In this document: piece by piece, positions 1-11,472 of the stretch
Numbering within the stretch: position 1 is the first letter of the stretch
How the letters are laid out: every line of letters starts with the position of its first letter
NCBI GenBank assembly: GCA_963573305.1
Contig: OY754331.1
Coordinates: 8,714,868-8,778,867 of the forward strand
Direction: 5' to 3'
DNA length: 64,000 nucleotides
DNA from: Pyrrhosoma nymphula
Lineage: Eukaryota > Arthropoda > Insecta > Odonata > Coenagrionidae
Program-made: the position numbers and the translations under genes
Notes under the pieces: model-generated
Told to the model about the DNA's origin: nothing
Database searches by the model: none
Seen by the model: only the letters and a program-made list of their open reading frames with translations

Positions 1-2074
1 ACCGAACCCAGTTCGATGAGCTCCAAGCGTTGCTCAATGCGAGTCCTAAAGCCATTTTAAGAACGGAAGTCGCAAGCTTTCCTTGAAATGAGTCCAACAA
101 AAGATGAAGCCTTGAGAGTATAGGAGCGGGTGGAGAGAGGGCGTGAGGTCGAGAGGGTTGAAATTGAGAGACCTCCGTGGGCGGGTACAGGAGCGGGGTC
201 TCCACGAATGGTTTCTGGGTCTGATTGATTTTGACGTTTATCATCGACGAACCCTTGAGATAAATTCAAAGAACTGAGCCCCGAAATGGAGGAATTATAC
301 AAGAGCCGACGTTAAATAGGACGAGGAATGAGAGCGGTAGACGGCGGATGATGAGCAGTTGAGGAAGGAATTGGAGAAAATGGAATGAAGATAATATAGT
401 GGAGCCAACCTTTTCTCCGTCCATTAGGACCGAATGCATTCCACATCAATATAAGGCACGCATAAAGAGGATGCATAATCAAGAATCCAATAGGAGGAAC
501 TTGTACAGTATAAGGAAGCTAACTTTGTACTTTCCCCGAAAAAGTTTGCGACCAAATGATACGATAGCTCATGTGGCCGTGTGACTAGCTTAAAGTAAAT
601 GTCCTAGTATATAAAATTAGATGAAATTTTGAAGGATTGATTTTGATCTTAGCATAGTTATTACTGAAACTTTGGCCGAAGAAAAGGTTAAGGAAATAAA
701 ACCTTATTCTTCCTACTGAATTTCTGTTAAAGTTAGTTTAGAATGATTGAATTTAACGTAAACGGACGAGTTTTAATAGAAAAAGCTACTATGGAACCAT
801 ATGAATGAAAAAGACAAGAACTTGAATTGTTTAGATATTCAAGTCATATTTCTGGAAGAGGCCATAGTTGAATGATGAAAATGATAGACCGCTTAGTAGA
901 CCGCTTTTTATTTATTGTTTATACATCCTTCCCTCCGTTGGTAAATTGTGAAGGTTCTTAAAACATACTGAATGTGAATTGGATCATATTCCACTCATTA
1001 GTAAAATATTCGTTCACATTGTATTTTCTAATAAGCACCTGAGATCAATAAATGTTACCTTCAGGAAATGAAACATTTCCCCTGAGGTGTTTAAATTATT
1101 TTTAAAATAAAAACATGAGCTTAACAACCGTAGGCCAGAGTATATTAGGTTTTTAGGAGGTAACACGAAGTCGTTATATGTTTTGAAGCCTCTGCTTATT
1201 TAAAGTTTTATTGTTTACATCCAATGTAACGGAGTGCCATAGCTCTTGCATAAAGATAATTGCCCGGAAATAAAAAACCAGGTGTTGATTTATGGTACTA
1301 TTTGCTTTAACTCGTGGAAATTAATAGGAAGATCCTATGTGAATCCCATGTAATCTTGCTATGAAAGTGTGGTTTCCAAAACAGTATTTCCATGTTGTAT
1401 TTCAAGATAGCATTGGGTACCCAAGAATGGAAAAACAAATATAAAGCAATGCAGGCTGGCGACGAGGCTTTGGCTCTTGTTTAGCGAGAGGGCGTTTTGA
1501 AATCAAGGCTTGGAATGTAAATGCACTTGTGGAGAGCTTTCATTGAATTTCGACTCGGGTGGGAGTGAGGGCGTGAAATACGAGGAACAGGAGAGAGACC
1601 TCGTCACTTGCCACGCTCCCTTCGTCAGTGGATTCAAAAGAGGCGAAGGCGCTAACGAGCACGCGAGCGATTAAAAGCACGGGATGATTCCCGAGCAGAG
1701 AGCATGGGTGGAAAGACACGAGTTGCTGGCTCTTTATTCGTAAGTAATTGATAGCGTGACTTCTCCCGGTGCATTCGGCCACTCGTCTGAAATTCTTAGC
1801 GAGATAGCATGATAACGTCGAGGTAAAGCGTTTCTAATTGTAATATTAAGACTTTACAAAGCATATAACTTAGTAAACGCTAATGTAAGATACGCTAGGA
1901 GCGCCAGATCATGATTATCTTCCAAAGAATGGTGTGATTAAATCAGATGTCATTTCGAATAATATACTACGATAAATGAATTCCGAAGTTTCTGCCAATA
2001 TGGCGTGGGATTTTAAGATGATAAGGTTGAAGAGTTTAAAGCAATTTTGCACAGATAATTAAGTAAAAAAATAC
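1..2074. other. Non-coding, AT-rich; no gene recognised
   Basis: Only short ORFs (80 residues or fewer) with no recognisable domain. A GC-richer patch lies near 1450-1790. I see no repeat, RNA gene or mobile element that I can support here. Confidence 0.5.
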
Positions 2075-2183
2075 TTTATTGCGACCTAAATTTCGACGTT
2101 TTACACAGCATCTTCAGGACACCTGGAGATGATGTGTAAACACCTGAAGATGTGTAAACCATCGTAACAATGGTCGTAATAAA
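2075..2183. repeat. Small foldback with degenerate hammerhead-like motif in both arms
   Basis: Left arm about 2075-2117 and right arm about 2142-2183 are imperfect inverted copies of one another. Each arm, read outward, carries CTGAAGA, a short stem-like stretch, GGTCG and AATAAA. The minus-strand arm is the better preserved: CTGAAGA is the reverse complement of 2111-2117, and GAA followed by ATTTAGGT and C is the reverse complement of 2083-2094. ATTTAGGT still self-pairs if G-U wobbles are allowed. The loop holds a further partial copy (CACCTGGAGATG). Same motif family as 11216-11472 and 17757-17952. Confidence 0.7.
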
Positions 2184-5100
2184 TTATTTTTTTTAACTTT
2201 TATTTGTGAGAAATTGCTTTTAACCCTTGAACCTTATCACTACGAAAAATGTTTGTTTTAGCAACAGGATTGTGCAAATAATCTTAAAATTTCTTGCAAA
2301 TGTGGTGAAGTGGCCTTATCCGCTCACATTCAGTTATTATACCGTTCATGCTATTTTGCTCAGATTTGACAAGATGATGACAAGCGGTCACTCTTACAAT
2401 AAATATTTCATCTTACCTGTCATCTTGGGGAGCATAAATCATAACAAAGAATAAAGTATTTTACATAGGAAATTGTTGTCATGCGCTTATTTTGTAATGT
2501 TGGTTAATACTTTATAAATAGAAATAATGACTCAAAATCTTAAGTATTTTAGGATTTTTTTAAGTTTGGTATCATTCAATCAATTTTCTTTAATTCCCAA
2601 CCAGCGGCTTTGCCAGTAAAATGTTTTCCCATTGCTCTAAAACCCGTTTAAACCAATATTTTGTTCTATTTTAAACTATTTTCTCGTTTATTTCTCCCAT
2701 AGGAACTAATTTTTAATGAATAGGTCAGCGATAGATAGATTGAGAATATCTTACTTGCTGAATTACTGCGTGCGTTTTCTTATGTTAATTTGATATTTTC
2801 ACAGGTCTTAGTTAAATCAGTTTCCATAGATAGTCGCCCCTGTTCAAAAGTATATTTTATCTGACATTCCTTTGTTGTTTTTATCTCTAACTTCATAATT
2901 TTTAGATAAGTTTGCGCTGCGTGAGGGTAAGATATTTATGCTCCCGTGTTGGGCACTAACAAACTCTTACAGCTGGATGCCTGCCTGTCTTTTCACTTGA
3001 AATTACAGAACTTTTCTTAGTATTGAATTTACAATGAAGTGAGCTAGTATCGTTTTTATCTACCGGGCCATCGCCATTTCCTCGGCTTTGATGCAAAATG
3101 CAAAAGGCACACCGTAATTAATATTTACGGGTAATTCTTTGCATGTGGTGTGCACATAATGCGAGTGCCTCAAAGGTGGTCGACGCGCCAGAAGACCAAC
3201 GTGTGTTGAAGCTCCTGCTCCGAAATTTATGCGGGAGAAATATCTAATAGCGTTTCAAGGGGAAATAGAGGGGCAGAGAAATTGAAGTAAATTTTACAGC
3301 TGATTGTTGGATTGAAGCCGTTTGAGGGTGATAGAGGGAACTGCAGCTAATGTCATGTGTGTACGATTCACGATGAATTGAGAAAACCTTAAACATGACG
3401 GATTGCTCGAAAGAATGTCAACTCATACGAGAATAGTGAAATAATCTATTCTTTGCAGTCCACTATGTTTAACTGCAATAAAATATTTCTTTTACTTTGA
3501 ATAACATCCACCTCGTCTGCCCAGAGGCTACATCATTCTAACGACAATGTTTACTGTTGATTGAAGGTGGAGAGAACTGCGTAAGGTAGTATTATGAAGA
3601 ATAAGTCAAATGTCCAACTGTTTTGAAAGAAAATCCACGTAAAAGAAAACATTTATTTTTATCAATCCAGGTTCAAAATGTATAGATTGAGTCATGGTGC
3701 TTCGAAATAAATGCTTATGATGTGACTCTAGCTGTAGTTGTAGCTAGCCCTGCATTCATCATTTGCAGCTGAGAGTAGTTAGGAGGTTATTTGCACATAA
3801 CTATGAGTATATTTGCAATTGTATCGTAAATATTAGTTAAAGAGTGATCATTCATTTCATTTTCAATATTTGAAACACTGAAAAGTGGCACAATTTATTA
3901 TTCTTCTTTCAAGCCACCGCTAGGAGATGAATTTATGGGGAACAGGCATACTAATTGGAAATGTACTGCCTAGACGCCAGAAGTTGTGGCGATCGTCATC
4001 TCCGATGAAATAGCTCCAATCGGAGATTGTTGAATACTGATCCCTCTTACAGCTATCGTGGAAGGCCCTCAACTAAACGGAGATCCGTCTCTCTTTACAC
4101 GTGCCACGAAATGTTCAAATCCGAGCTTCCCTTCGGAGAGTCCATCGTTTGAGGATTCGTCCCAGTGACGTTCAACAGCCCTTCAATAGAGCCGCTTGAA
4201 GGCAGACGTTCCGGGCCGTGCATTTCTACCCCACGAGCGAAGGGTGCTTCTCTTGGGACCTCCCTCCTGTGAGCATCAAACCACATTCACAGCTATTCCC
4301 AATCATGATTCTTCCAACAGCAGAAGATTCATTGACAGCATGATTTTTTTCTCCAAAACTACTAAGTAATATAGCACGGGTTTGCAGTTGAAATCTCATC
4401 CGAGCTTCTCGTATGTTTTAAATGTTGATTTTAAAAGCCAGGGCTCCTATTTTGAGTGACTACACTAATATTTGCAAAAAAAAATGATTAAATCAAAGCA
4501 TAAGTTCTTCCGTGGCTATTTTTTAAGGCTAATTCATATTCTAATACATTTTTTAGCCCTTTTTTGGAAATTCTATTCTCAAATTACCACCATTTTATTT
4601 TTTCTTCAACAATTGTCAAACATTTCAAATTAGGATGATTGAAAAAAATCATTTTTTTAAACTGTAGCTATATATTTTCAGTTATACTTTACTATGTTGA
4701 GGCATTTATATATAGGGCCTTCTTGTCATAAGTTACACTTATTTAAATTAATACAAAGGTGGATTATAGGGACTGAAATTGCTCATTTTCCGTGGCATGC
4801 TACAGTTTCCAGTATTACTTCCCCACTCTTTCTCCTGGGCAATATATACTCAATCCCTGGGTATCACCATAAAACTATATAGATTTATGAAGACCATGGG
4901 CATTTCAGTCCCCACAGTGACAAAGCCGTATTCCTTGAAAGACGCAGTTCTCCATAAGGGTTATATTTATGTCTAGTGTTCCCAACGCAGTTAATATGCC
5001 ATTCAGAAATAATTTATGCAATTTAACCCTTATCTATATATACCAGAGATACACTAGTTTCATTGAATTACTTTCCTTTAACTTGAACGGCATTCATTTT

Positions 5101-5389
5101 TATCGCCCTCATTGAATTTCCGCTCTGAATAATTATTTTAAGACCATAAAAGCTTAAATACTTTGCATTTAAAATTATGTAACAAACTATTTTGATTGAT
5201 TGAACCTAATGCGTTGGTTGTTTTGATATGCAGAGCTGGCTCAATTGCGTTACTTAAATAATCTCTTTTTTAATAATAGAGATCTAAATTGAGAATGATT
5301 ACGTGATTCGAATACTTGTGGAAGTGACGCAAGCTTATAAAACAAAAAAGAGAATCAATCCATTTAAAAATCCAGCTTTATTGTTTCCT
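2184..5389. other. Non-coding, AT-rich; no gene recognised
   Basis: Low-complexity A/T runs alternate with plain sequence. A GC-richer island spans about 3890-4290 and holds a 63-residue minus-strand ORF without recognisable features. Nothing else supportable. Confidence 0.5.
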
Positions 5390-5475
5390 AAAAAGTTTAT
5401 GGAAATTACAAAGTTGGTTTTTATCAACATGGTTATTCATCATTTCTACGATTTCAAACCTGATATCATCAGTTT
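5390..5475 (+). repeat. Dispersed repeat fragment, related to 11019-11104
   Basis: The stretch with AAGTTGGTTTTTATCAACAT and, further on, GATATCATCAGTTTTAT matches 11019-11104 (AAGTTGGTTTTATTCAACAT ... GATATCATCTGTTTTAT) over about 85 bases with scattered differences. The second copy includes the right arm of the palindrome at 10936-11060, so this is a solo fragment of the same family. A 61-residue ORF runs across it but has no recognisable domain and is not called as a gene. Confidence 0.65.
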
Positions 5476-6167
5476 TATAAAAAAATGAGAAGTTTAGCAA
5501 CTAATACTAATGACCAAAAATAAGGAAGAGGTCATTTTTGAATATGGTATTTGAAAACAAATATAAATGTATCTGATTGAATTAGACATTAATTGTTTGT
5601 CATACTTTCTTATGCATGCACCAAATTAAAATAATCATAAAGCCATCCGAAGTCAGCCACGCATTGGACCCTTAATGCTACGTTTTCAATCTAATCTGGT
5701 TAGGAGTGTGCCAATACCTCTTTTTGTCCTCATTGGCTCCCTGTAAATCAAATTTGAATATTTATAATTGTATACAGCGTATTATAGACAGATCCTGCCA
5801 ACACTTGAGAATAAGGGCGACCATTTTTGCTTGGTTTAAGCATTTTGATCCCCGACGTCCCCTGAGGTCACGGCCACCCAAATTGCTGTAGTGGTGGATA
5901 CGCTCAGAGAGTGCTAGTAGGTGCGTGGGGGCCTGGGATTGGATGACGGGCGCGGGACGTGGCTTCCGCTCGAACGAAGGAAAGGAAGGGAACGCCAAGA
6001 AGAGAGCATTTTGTTGGGACCCTCTCTCTCTGTACTGAAGCGAGACTTGAGACGGGGGAGTTTGAAAGTGGGAAAAGTGAGCGTAAGAGTTTTGGGAGAG
6101 GGAAGAAGGATTGAATAAGAAGAAGAAGCGATTCAAACAGGGATCAGCGGCGTGCATTGGAGGTTGT
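5476..6167. other. Non-coding; GC-richer purine/pyrimidine-skewed segment
   Basis: From about 5850 the composition shifts to GA-rich on the plus strand. Overlapping ORFs exist on both strands (up to 131 residues on minus, 5762-6157) but are of low complexity and show no domain. They are best explained by skewed composition. Confidence 0.45.
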
Positions 6168-6246
6168 GGGGGTGGGTGGAGAGGGAGTGGGTGGAGAGGG
6201 AGTGGGACGGAGAGGGAGTGGGTGGAGAGGGGGTGGGTGAGAGGAG
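6168..6246 (+). repeat. G-rich minisatellite with quadruplex potential
   Basis: About five units of a roughly 16-bp purine repeat built on GGGTGGAGAGGGAGT, with variants (GGGACGGAGAGGGAGT, GGGGGTGGGTGAGAGG). Many GGG runs on one strand spaced by short A/T-containing linkers satisfy the usual G-quadruplex pattern; the other strand is C-rich. Direct sequence observation; function unknown. Confidence 0.8.
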
Positions 6247-7524
6247 AGAAGTGATACGACAGCCGCGGCCGGCCTGAGGGGATGAGATGAGGACGTGCAC
6301 TTTGGAGAGGACTCGTGTCTATGCTTTAGTGTGTAAGAAGAAACCGGGAAAGAGACAGCGGCTGCGAAGGAAGGAATTCGTTTCTCGGGGATTTTTATTT
6401 TATTCTCGGGTTGTGAGCAGATCGCAGGAATGAGGCAAAGGATTTTTTCAGCCGAAAAAGGAACTGAAACTGGTGTGGTAGTGTTCGAGAGGGTAGAGGA
6501 GGAGCAAAATGGAAAAAGTTGTGATGAGGGAAGGCTTTGGGGGTTTCCCCGACTTCTTCTTTTCTTCCTGAATATATATATGTGTACGCGCGTGCGTAAA
6601 TAATCCCCTTTCTCTCTTTTTTCTCATTTTCGAAAAGTTACGGCTTCTTAGGAAGGTTTCCGAGTCGATTTTATGCTCGAAATATGTAGTAACAACTATT
6701 TTATTTCCCCTTATAAACTTTGAGGTAATGTTCCCCGCCCACCCCTTCGCTGTAGATAACCTGAGGTTTATTGCAGACCCCACTCGTCCTCCACCCTTTC
6801 CAAAACAATTTATTTTACGCATTTGTCATTTCCAAGAGAAGAATTTCGTCGCGGGACTGGGATTTATTTTTTACGACGCATCTACCCGCTCCAGCCTTTC
6901 TGTATCTTTCCTGCTCGTTTTCATTGGTCGTATTCGATTTGAATGATGCGCGAAACATTCATTCCCCTAACAGAAGAATTGATACGTATCTGCAGAATTT
7001 CTCTTTCGCTGAATAGCAGTGACTAGAGACATTTGCACACATTTGCCTTTACGTTTACTCTTCATTTTAAAAATAATTTGATATCCTTGAGTTTTTAGGT
7101 TAATCATTTCCTGGTGCTTGGTTGGTTGGTCAATTCAATAAAATATATATTTAGTGGTAGGAGGGTGCCGTATTGTTACTATCATGTTTAAACAATTTCA
7201 TATATATATATATATTTCATAAGACTATTCATATGTAATACTGGTTAAAATCGAAGCAGGTCTCTTTTTTTAAGGAAAAACAACAACTTAACTTGATTTC
7301 ACATATGTGAAAACTGTAAATACAAGTCTGAAATATTCGAGCACAGATTTAACAACCTAGCCAGAACTAACTGATCGAAATGAGCACTAAATTGTTTCGA
7401 GTTAAGTTGTCCAAGTCATATATTGAGTGTACTTACGTTAATGTATTGACTTGCAATTTGGACCGAAATATACTCAAGAAAACTCATTTTTCTCGATTTA
7501 ATATTCCAAAAATATTTTAATAAC
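6247..7524. other. Non-coding; no gene recognised
   Basis: Short overlapping ORFs only (124 residues or fewer), none with a recognisable domain. It contains a short alternating AT stretch near 6567-6582 and a (TA)n microsatellite at 7201-7215. Confidence 0.45.
7201..7215. repeat. (TA)n microsatellite
   Basis: Uninterrupted alternating T and A. Confidence 0.85.
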
Positions 7525-7542
7525 AATGAAGCCGCTGCTCTT
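7525..7542 (+). repeat. Target-site duplication, 5' copy (LINE)
   Basis: AATGAAGCCGCTGCTCTT recurs at 10842-10859 as AATGAAGCCACTGCTCTT, one mismatch in 18. The two copies bracket the LINE and mark its insertion site. Confidence 0.85.
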
Positions 7543-7818
7543 CCTTGAACTACGACCTTGACGTGGTGGAAGGGCTTGTGCGTTCCAATGTCCCCTAGAG
7601 CTGGACTGGCAGGAGTAAGTACATTGCTCCTGGTAGGGCCACCCATGCAAGATAGGTCGAAGGGTAGGAGCCAGACGAAAGGTAGTTCCGTGATGGTGTC
7701 ACGTAAAAATGCCGTTGAGTCGCGTGGGAATACCTCTCAACTATCACTACCCAGAACATGAAAGTCATTCAAAGAGATCTGATTCCTGGCAACTACGGGA
7801 CGCCGCCCACTAGGGCGG

Positions 7819-8753
7819 GTGTCGTGCCCGGCAGCGGGGAGGCAAGGCCTCCGCGGTCGTCATCACACGAAATCCTTGCACAGCATCATCATCAGAAGAT
7901 ACAAGGAAAGGAGGGAGAAGAAGAAGAAAAAGATTAAGAGGAGGAGGAAAACAGTGGTTAAAATAGGAACTTGGAACGTAAGGACCATGATGAGGGCCGG
8001 GAAGCTTGAAAATATTAAGCAGGAAATGGAAAAAGGAAAAATAGATGCTTTGGGATTGTGCGAGGTGAGATGGAAGGATAGTGGGGACTATTGGAGTGAT
8101 AACTACAGGGTGATCTATAGTGGGGGAGATGAGAGTCAACGGGGGTAGGCATAGTACTAAACACAAAGTTGGGACTGAGGGTGGTAAACATTGAACAGGT
8201 GAGCGACAGGATACTAGTGGTAGAAATAAAAGCACGCCCGACGAATTTCGTACTGGTCCAGGTATACATGCCTACGAGCAACCATAGGGAGGAAGAGGTG
8301 GAAGAGGTGTACGAGCAAGTAGAAGAAATAATTAGAGAAGTTCCGGGGAAGAAAAACCTGATAGTGATGGGTGACTGGAATGCAGTGGTGGGAGAAGGGA
8401 GGGACGGATTAGAAGTGGGAGGGTTTGGGCTAGGAAGAAGAAATGATCGCGGTGAAAAGGAGGTTGAATTTTGTAGAAGAAATAAATTAGTAGTGACAAA
8501 CACTTGGTTTAAACATCACCCCAGGCGTAGGTACACATGGAAAATGCCGGGTGATACTGGGAGATATCAAATTGATTATATAATGGTGAGGCAGAGATTT
8601 AGGAACAGTGTAAAAAACTGTCGTTGCTATCCAGGGGCGGATGCGGACTCGGATCATAACTTGGTGATGATGAAGTGTGAAGTTAGATTCAAAAGGCTTT
8701 GTAAAGGTAGGAAGATAAAAAGGTGGAACCTTGAAGCATTGAAAGGGTTTTAA
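7819..8753 (+). pseudogene. LINE endonuclease domain (AP endonuclease/EEP fold), frameshifted
   Basis: In the living element this domain nicks target DNA to prime reverse transcription. Two overlapping pieces: 7819-8148 in one frame and 8169-8753 in another. Visible motifs: IGTWNVRTM (active-site Asn), LGLCEVRW (catalytic Glu), VMGDWNAVVG (Asp and Asn), RYQIDYIMV, and SDHNLV (terminal Asp-His). All catalytic blocks are present. The frame breaks at the G run 8141-8145, where one extra G would rejoin the frames. A TAA at 8751-8753 ends the piece inside what should continue toward RT. The reading frame opens at 7783 without an ATG; 7819 is a GTG, and the first in-frame ATG is at about 7988, so the original start is uncertain. 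The N-terminus is Lys/Arg-rich, plausible for nucleic-acid binding. Confidence 0.9.
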
Positions 8754-10777
8754 AGGAGGGAATGCCAAGAGCTGGTAGAAAAAAACATAGGTGAAGAGAA
8801 GCGGATGGGAACCATAGAGAAGAGATGGGAGGTTATAAAACAGGCATCGCAGGAGCGGCAGAGAAAACAATAGGAACGGTGGAAAAGAAGAGGGTTAAGA
8901 AGCTGTGGGTTACAGAAGAAATGATAAAGAAAATGAAGAAGAGAAGGATATGGAAAAACGTGAACACCGAGGTAGGCAAGAGGAAGTACAAGGAATTGAA
9001 TAATCAACTCAGGCGAGTGACCAATCGGGTAAAGGAAAACTGGTGGAAGGGACAATGTGAGGAAATGGAAAAGATGCAGGAGGAGGGGGAAGTGGGCGAT
9101 TTGTACGCCAAGGTGAAAATGTTATCGGGTGGTAAGAGAGGTCAAACGATATCAAAGGTAAAGGACAAAACAGGGAAGATAATAATTGAACAGGAAGTAA
9201 TCCAAGAAAGATGGAGAGAATACGTAGAGGAGCTATATGACATCGAGAATAGACCCCTTAGCCTATATCTAGAGGACGAAGGAACAATAGATAAGGATAG
9301 CATCGGACCAGAGTTACTTGAGAGTGAAATAGAGAGGGCATTAAGAGAGATGAAGGGTAGAAAAGCCGTGGGAGCCGATAACCTACCTTCGGAGCTACTG
9401 AAGAATCTAGGTAGTAAGGGGAGAAAATCGTTTCTCGAACTCATTCGCAGGATCTACGAGGAAGGAGTATGGCCAGAGGATTTCGTGAAAACAGTATTAA
9501 TACCTATCCCGAAGAAGAGGAAAGCGTCAGAATGCGAGGAGTATAGAACAATCAGTTTAATTTCGCACGCAGCAAAAGTGTTGCAAAGAATACTAAATAG
9601 AAGGTTGGAGAGCAGAGCAAAGTGCTATTTAGGCGATGACCAATTTGGGTTTAGGAAGGGGATGGGAACCAGAGATGCGATTGTGGTAATGAGGACACTT
9701 ATAGATAGAAACATAGAGCATAATCAGGGTGTTTTCGATTGTTTTGTAGATTTCGAGAAGGCGTTTGACAGAGTAAACTGGGAGAAACTTATGCAGATAC
9801 TGGGGAAAATAGGAATAGATTGGCGTGATAGGAGACTCATCCGAAACTTATATATGGGGCAGAGGACTCAGGTAAGGGTAGCTGAGGGTGAATCAGGGTG
9901 GGCAGTTATAGGTCGCGGGGTACGGCAAGGGTGCCCGTTGTCGCCTTTACTTTTTAACATCTATGCTGAGGAAATGGTAAGAGAGGCATGGGATGAGCTA
10001 GATGTGGGAATGAAAGTAGGAGGCCAGTGGATAAAGTCGGTTAGATTCGCAGCCGACCAGGCGGTGGTCAGTTGGTCATCGAAAGGACTGCAAACTTTAG
10101 TAGACGCACTGGAAAAGCAGTGTGAGAAATACGGAATGAAGATAAATAATAGGAAAACAAAATTAATGAGATTCTGTAGGACAAAGAAAGCGAAGCTGGT
10201 GATAAGAGTAGGAAGTCACAAACTGGAGCAAGTAGAACAATTTAATTACTTGGGTAGTACGCTAGAAGAAAGAGGACATAGTAGCAAAGACATTAGGAGG
10301 AGAATAGCGCTAGCGAAGGAAGCGTTCAATAATAGAAGGGAGCTGATGACGGGGACCTTAAGTAAGGATGTAAAAAAGAGGCTGGTGAAGAGTCTGATAT
10401 GGAGTGTGGCGTTGTATGGGGCAGAAACGTGAACCTTGAGAAAGGAAGACGAAAATAGGCTGAAGGCTTTCGAGATGTGGGTGTGGAGGAGGATGGAGAA
10501 GGTGCGTTGGACGGAAAGGAAAACAAATGAGGAAGTGCTTGACATGGTGGGCGAGGAGAGGAAACTTATAGCTGAGATTAGGGAAAGACAGGGTAGGTGG
10601 CTGGAAAGGGTAATGAGGGACAATGGTTTGCTGAAGGCCGTGATAGAGGGAAGGATATTGGGTAAGCGGGGAAGGGGAAGGAAGATAATCGGTTTTATGG
10701 ACGGGATTAAGAAAGGTAGGACTTATGCTGAGATGAAGAAAGAAATACTAGAGGTAGAAAGCGCACGGCACGTGTAA
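8754..10777 (+). pseudogene. LINE reverse transcriptase domain with active-site mutation and stop codons
   Basis: RT copies the element RNA at the nicked target. From 8754 the endonuclease frame continues to about 8843, where a 1-base loss shifts it; 8825-10432 is open for 535 codons. RT blocks in order: PIPKKRKASECEEYRTISL, DDQFGFRKGMGTRDA, FVDFEKAFDRVNW (motif A Asp), GVRQGCPLSPLLFNIYAE (motif B), RFAADQAV (motif C), GMKINNRKTKLMRF, and FNYLGSTLEERG. The usual motif C is F/Y-A-D-D; here the first Asp is Ala (codon GCC at 10052-10054, a single A-to-C change from GAC), which should abolish polymerase activity. TGA at 10430 replaces the Trp of the common GAETWTL block. The frame then continues at 10436-10777 with the C-terminal tail typical of these LINEs (AFEMWVWRRMEKVRWTERK). 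Confidence 0.92.
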
Positions 10778-10841
10778 GAGTTCGTTGGATATTCTCTGAC
10801 TTTCATCACAACCTACCTCTAACCGGTAGATTACTGTAATG

Positions 10842-10859
10842 AATGAAGCCACTGCTCTT
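10842..10859 (+). repeat. Target-site duplication, 3' copy (LINE)
   Basis: AATGAAGCCACTGCTCTT, matching 7525-7542 with one difference. The first bases could also be read as the last unit of the TGAA tail of the LINE, so the duplication may be a few bases shorter. Confidence 0.85.
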
Positions 10860-10935
10860 TCACTAGGCACATGGTAAAACTCGATCCTTCCTTCAAAATT
10901 ACGTATAAAGAAGAAATACGAATCAATTTTGTACT

Positions 10936-11060
10936 CATGTTGAGAAGAACCAACTTTGTATTTTCCACAAACTTTTTTTGCTGGCACGACGCAGTCAAAC
11001 GCGCGTCGTGCCAGTAAAATAAGGTTTGTGGAAAATAAAAAGTTGGTTTTATTCAACATG
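10936..11060. repeat. Palindromic foldback repeat with about 57-nt arms
   Basis: The left arm about 10936-10992 (CATGTTGAGAAGAACCAACT to GGCACGACGC) is the inverted copy of about 11003-11060 (GCGTCGTGCC to ATTCAACATG), with a short CAGTCAAACGCG-type loop. The right half continues as a repeat to about 11104 that also occurs at 5390-5475. It lies about 80 bases past the LINE 3' duplication. No coding potential. A nonautonomous foldback element, or an inverted pair of repeat fragments. Confidence 0.85.
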
Positions 11061-11215
11061 CATGTATCCATCATTTCAACAATGAAAGGCCGGATATCAT
11101 CTGTTTTATTCAATTTTGTACTTATTTATTTAAAACATTTCAAAACGTTTTTGCTATCCGCAGAAGAAAACTCTCATCAGAAGGAAATTATCCTAATGAC
11201 AACGTAAAAATCTTT

Positions 11216-11472
11216 GAAAGAAAAAGACTGGCAATTTTCCCCAAGAATAAGGTTTTTACTCGACCGGTTTCGGTGTACAACACCATCATCAGGTGAAAAT
11301 TATAGCTCAGACATCTGCATACATACAATGTATATCCTTTTCCTCCCCTCATTGCAATTATGTATATATGTAGATGTCTGAGCTATAATTTTCACCTGAT
11401 GATGGTGTTGTACACCGAAACCGGTCGAGTAAAAACCTCATTCTTGTGGAAAATTGCCAGTCTTTTTCTTTC
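11216..11472. repeat. Foldback with about 112-nt arms, a hammerhead-like motif in each
   Basis: Left arm about 11216-11327 and right arm about 11361-11472 are inverted copies with few mismatches, separated by about 33 bases. Each arm carries the best-preserved copy of the CTGATGA...GAAACCGGTC motif, pointing outward (plus strand 11396-11426; minus strand in the left arm at about 11261-11291). Sequence outside the motif (AGTAAAAACCTCATTCTTG and the GGCAATTTTCC block) is also shared between arms. No ORF. Two convergent halves of one element, or a true foldback transposon. Confidence 0.88.
11396..11426 (+). ncRNA. Hammerhead-ribozyme-like motif (hypothetical)
   Basis: CTGATGA (11396-11402), one extra T, stem GGTGT/ACACC (11404-11408 with 11412-11416, loop TGT), GAA (11417-11419), palindrome ACCGGT (11420-11425), C (11426). 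This follows the type I hammerhead order CUGANGA, stem II, GAA, stem III, H17; a self-complementary stem III would work by dimerisation. Stem I is weak: TTTT before and AAAA after could pair, with internal mismatches. The extra T between A9 and stem II is non-canonical. It is mirrored on the minus strand in the left arm at about 11261-11291. Confidence 0.45.

Larger units (their letters stand above)
7543..10841 (+). mobile_element. RTE-like non-LTR retrotransposon (LINE), near full length, inactive
   Basis: A roughly 3.3-kb element flanked by an 18-bp target-site duplication with one mismatch. It has a GC-moderate 5' leader (7543 to about 7818), an apurinic/apyrimidinic-type endonuclease region (7819-8753), a reverse-transcriptase region (8754-10777) and a short tail with TAATGAATGAA just before the 3' duplication. 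RTE-group LINEs usually carry one long ORF with AP endonuclease then RT and end in short tandem repeats rather than poly(A), which agrees. The endonuclease opening IGTWNVRTM and the RT blocks fit this group, although the exact clade needs a phylogeny. Lesions: a 1-base loss in the G run at 8141-8145, a TAA at 8751, a 1-base loss near 8843, an Asp-to-Ala change in the RT active site (10052-10054) and a TGA at 10430. It is therefore a dead copy of moderate age. Confidence 0.93.

Noticed and set aside
7810..10623. Long minus-strand ORFs opposite the LINE
   Set aside because: They are antisense shadows of the purine-rich LINE coding strand; the Ser/Leu/Pro-rich products match no family.
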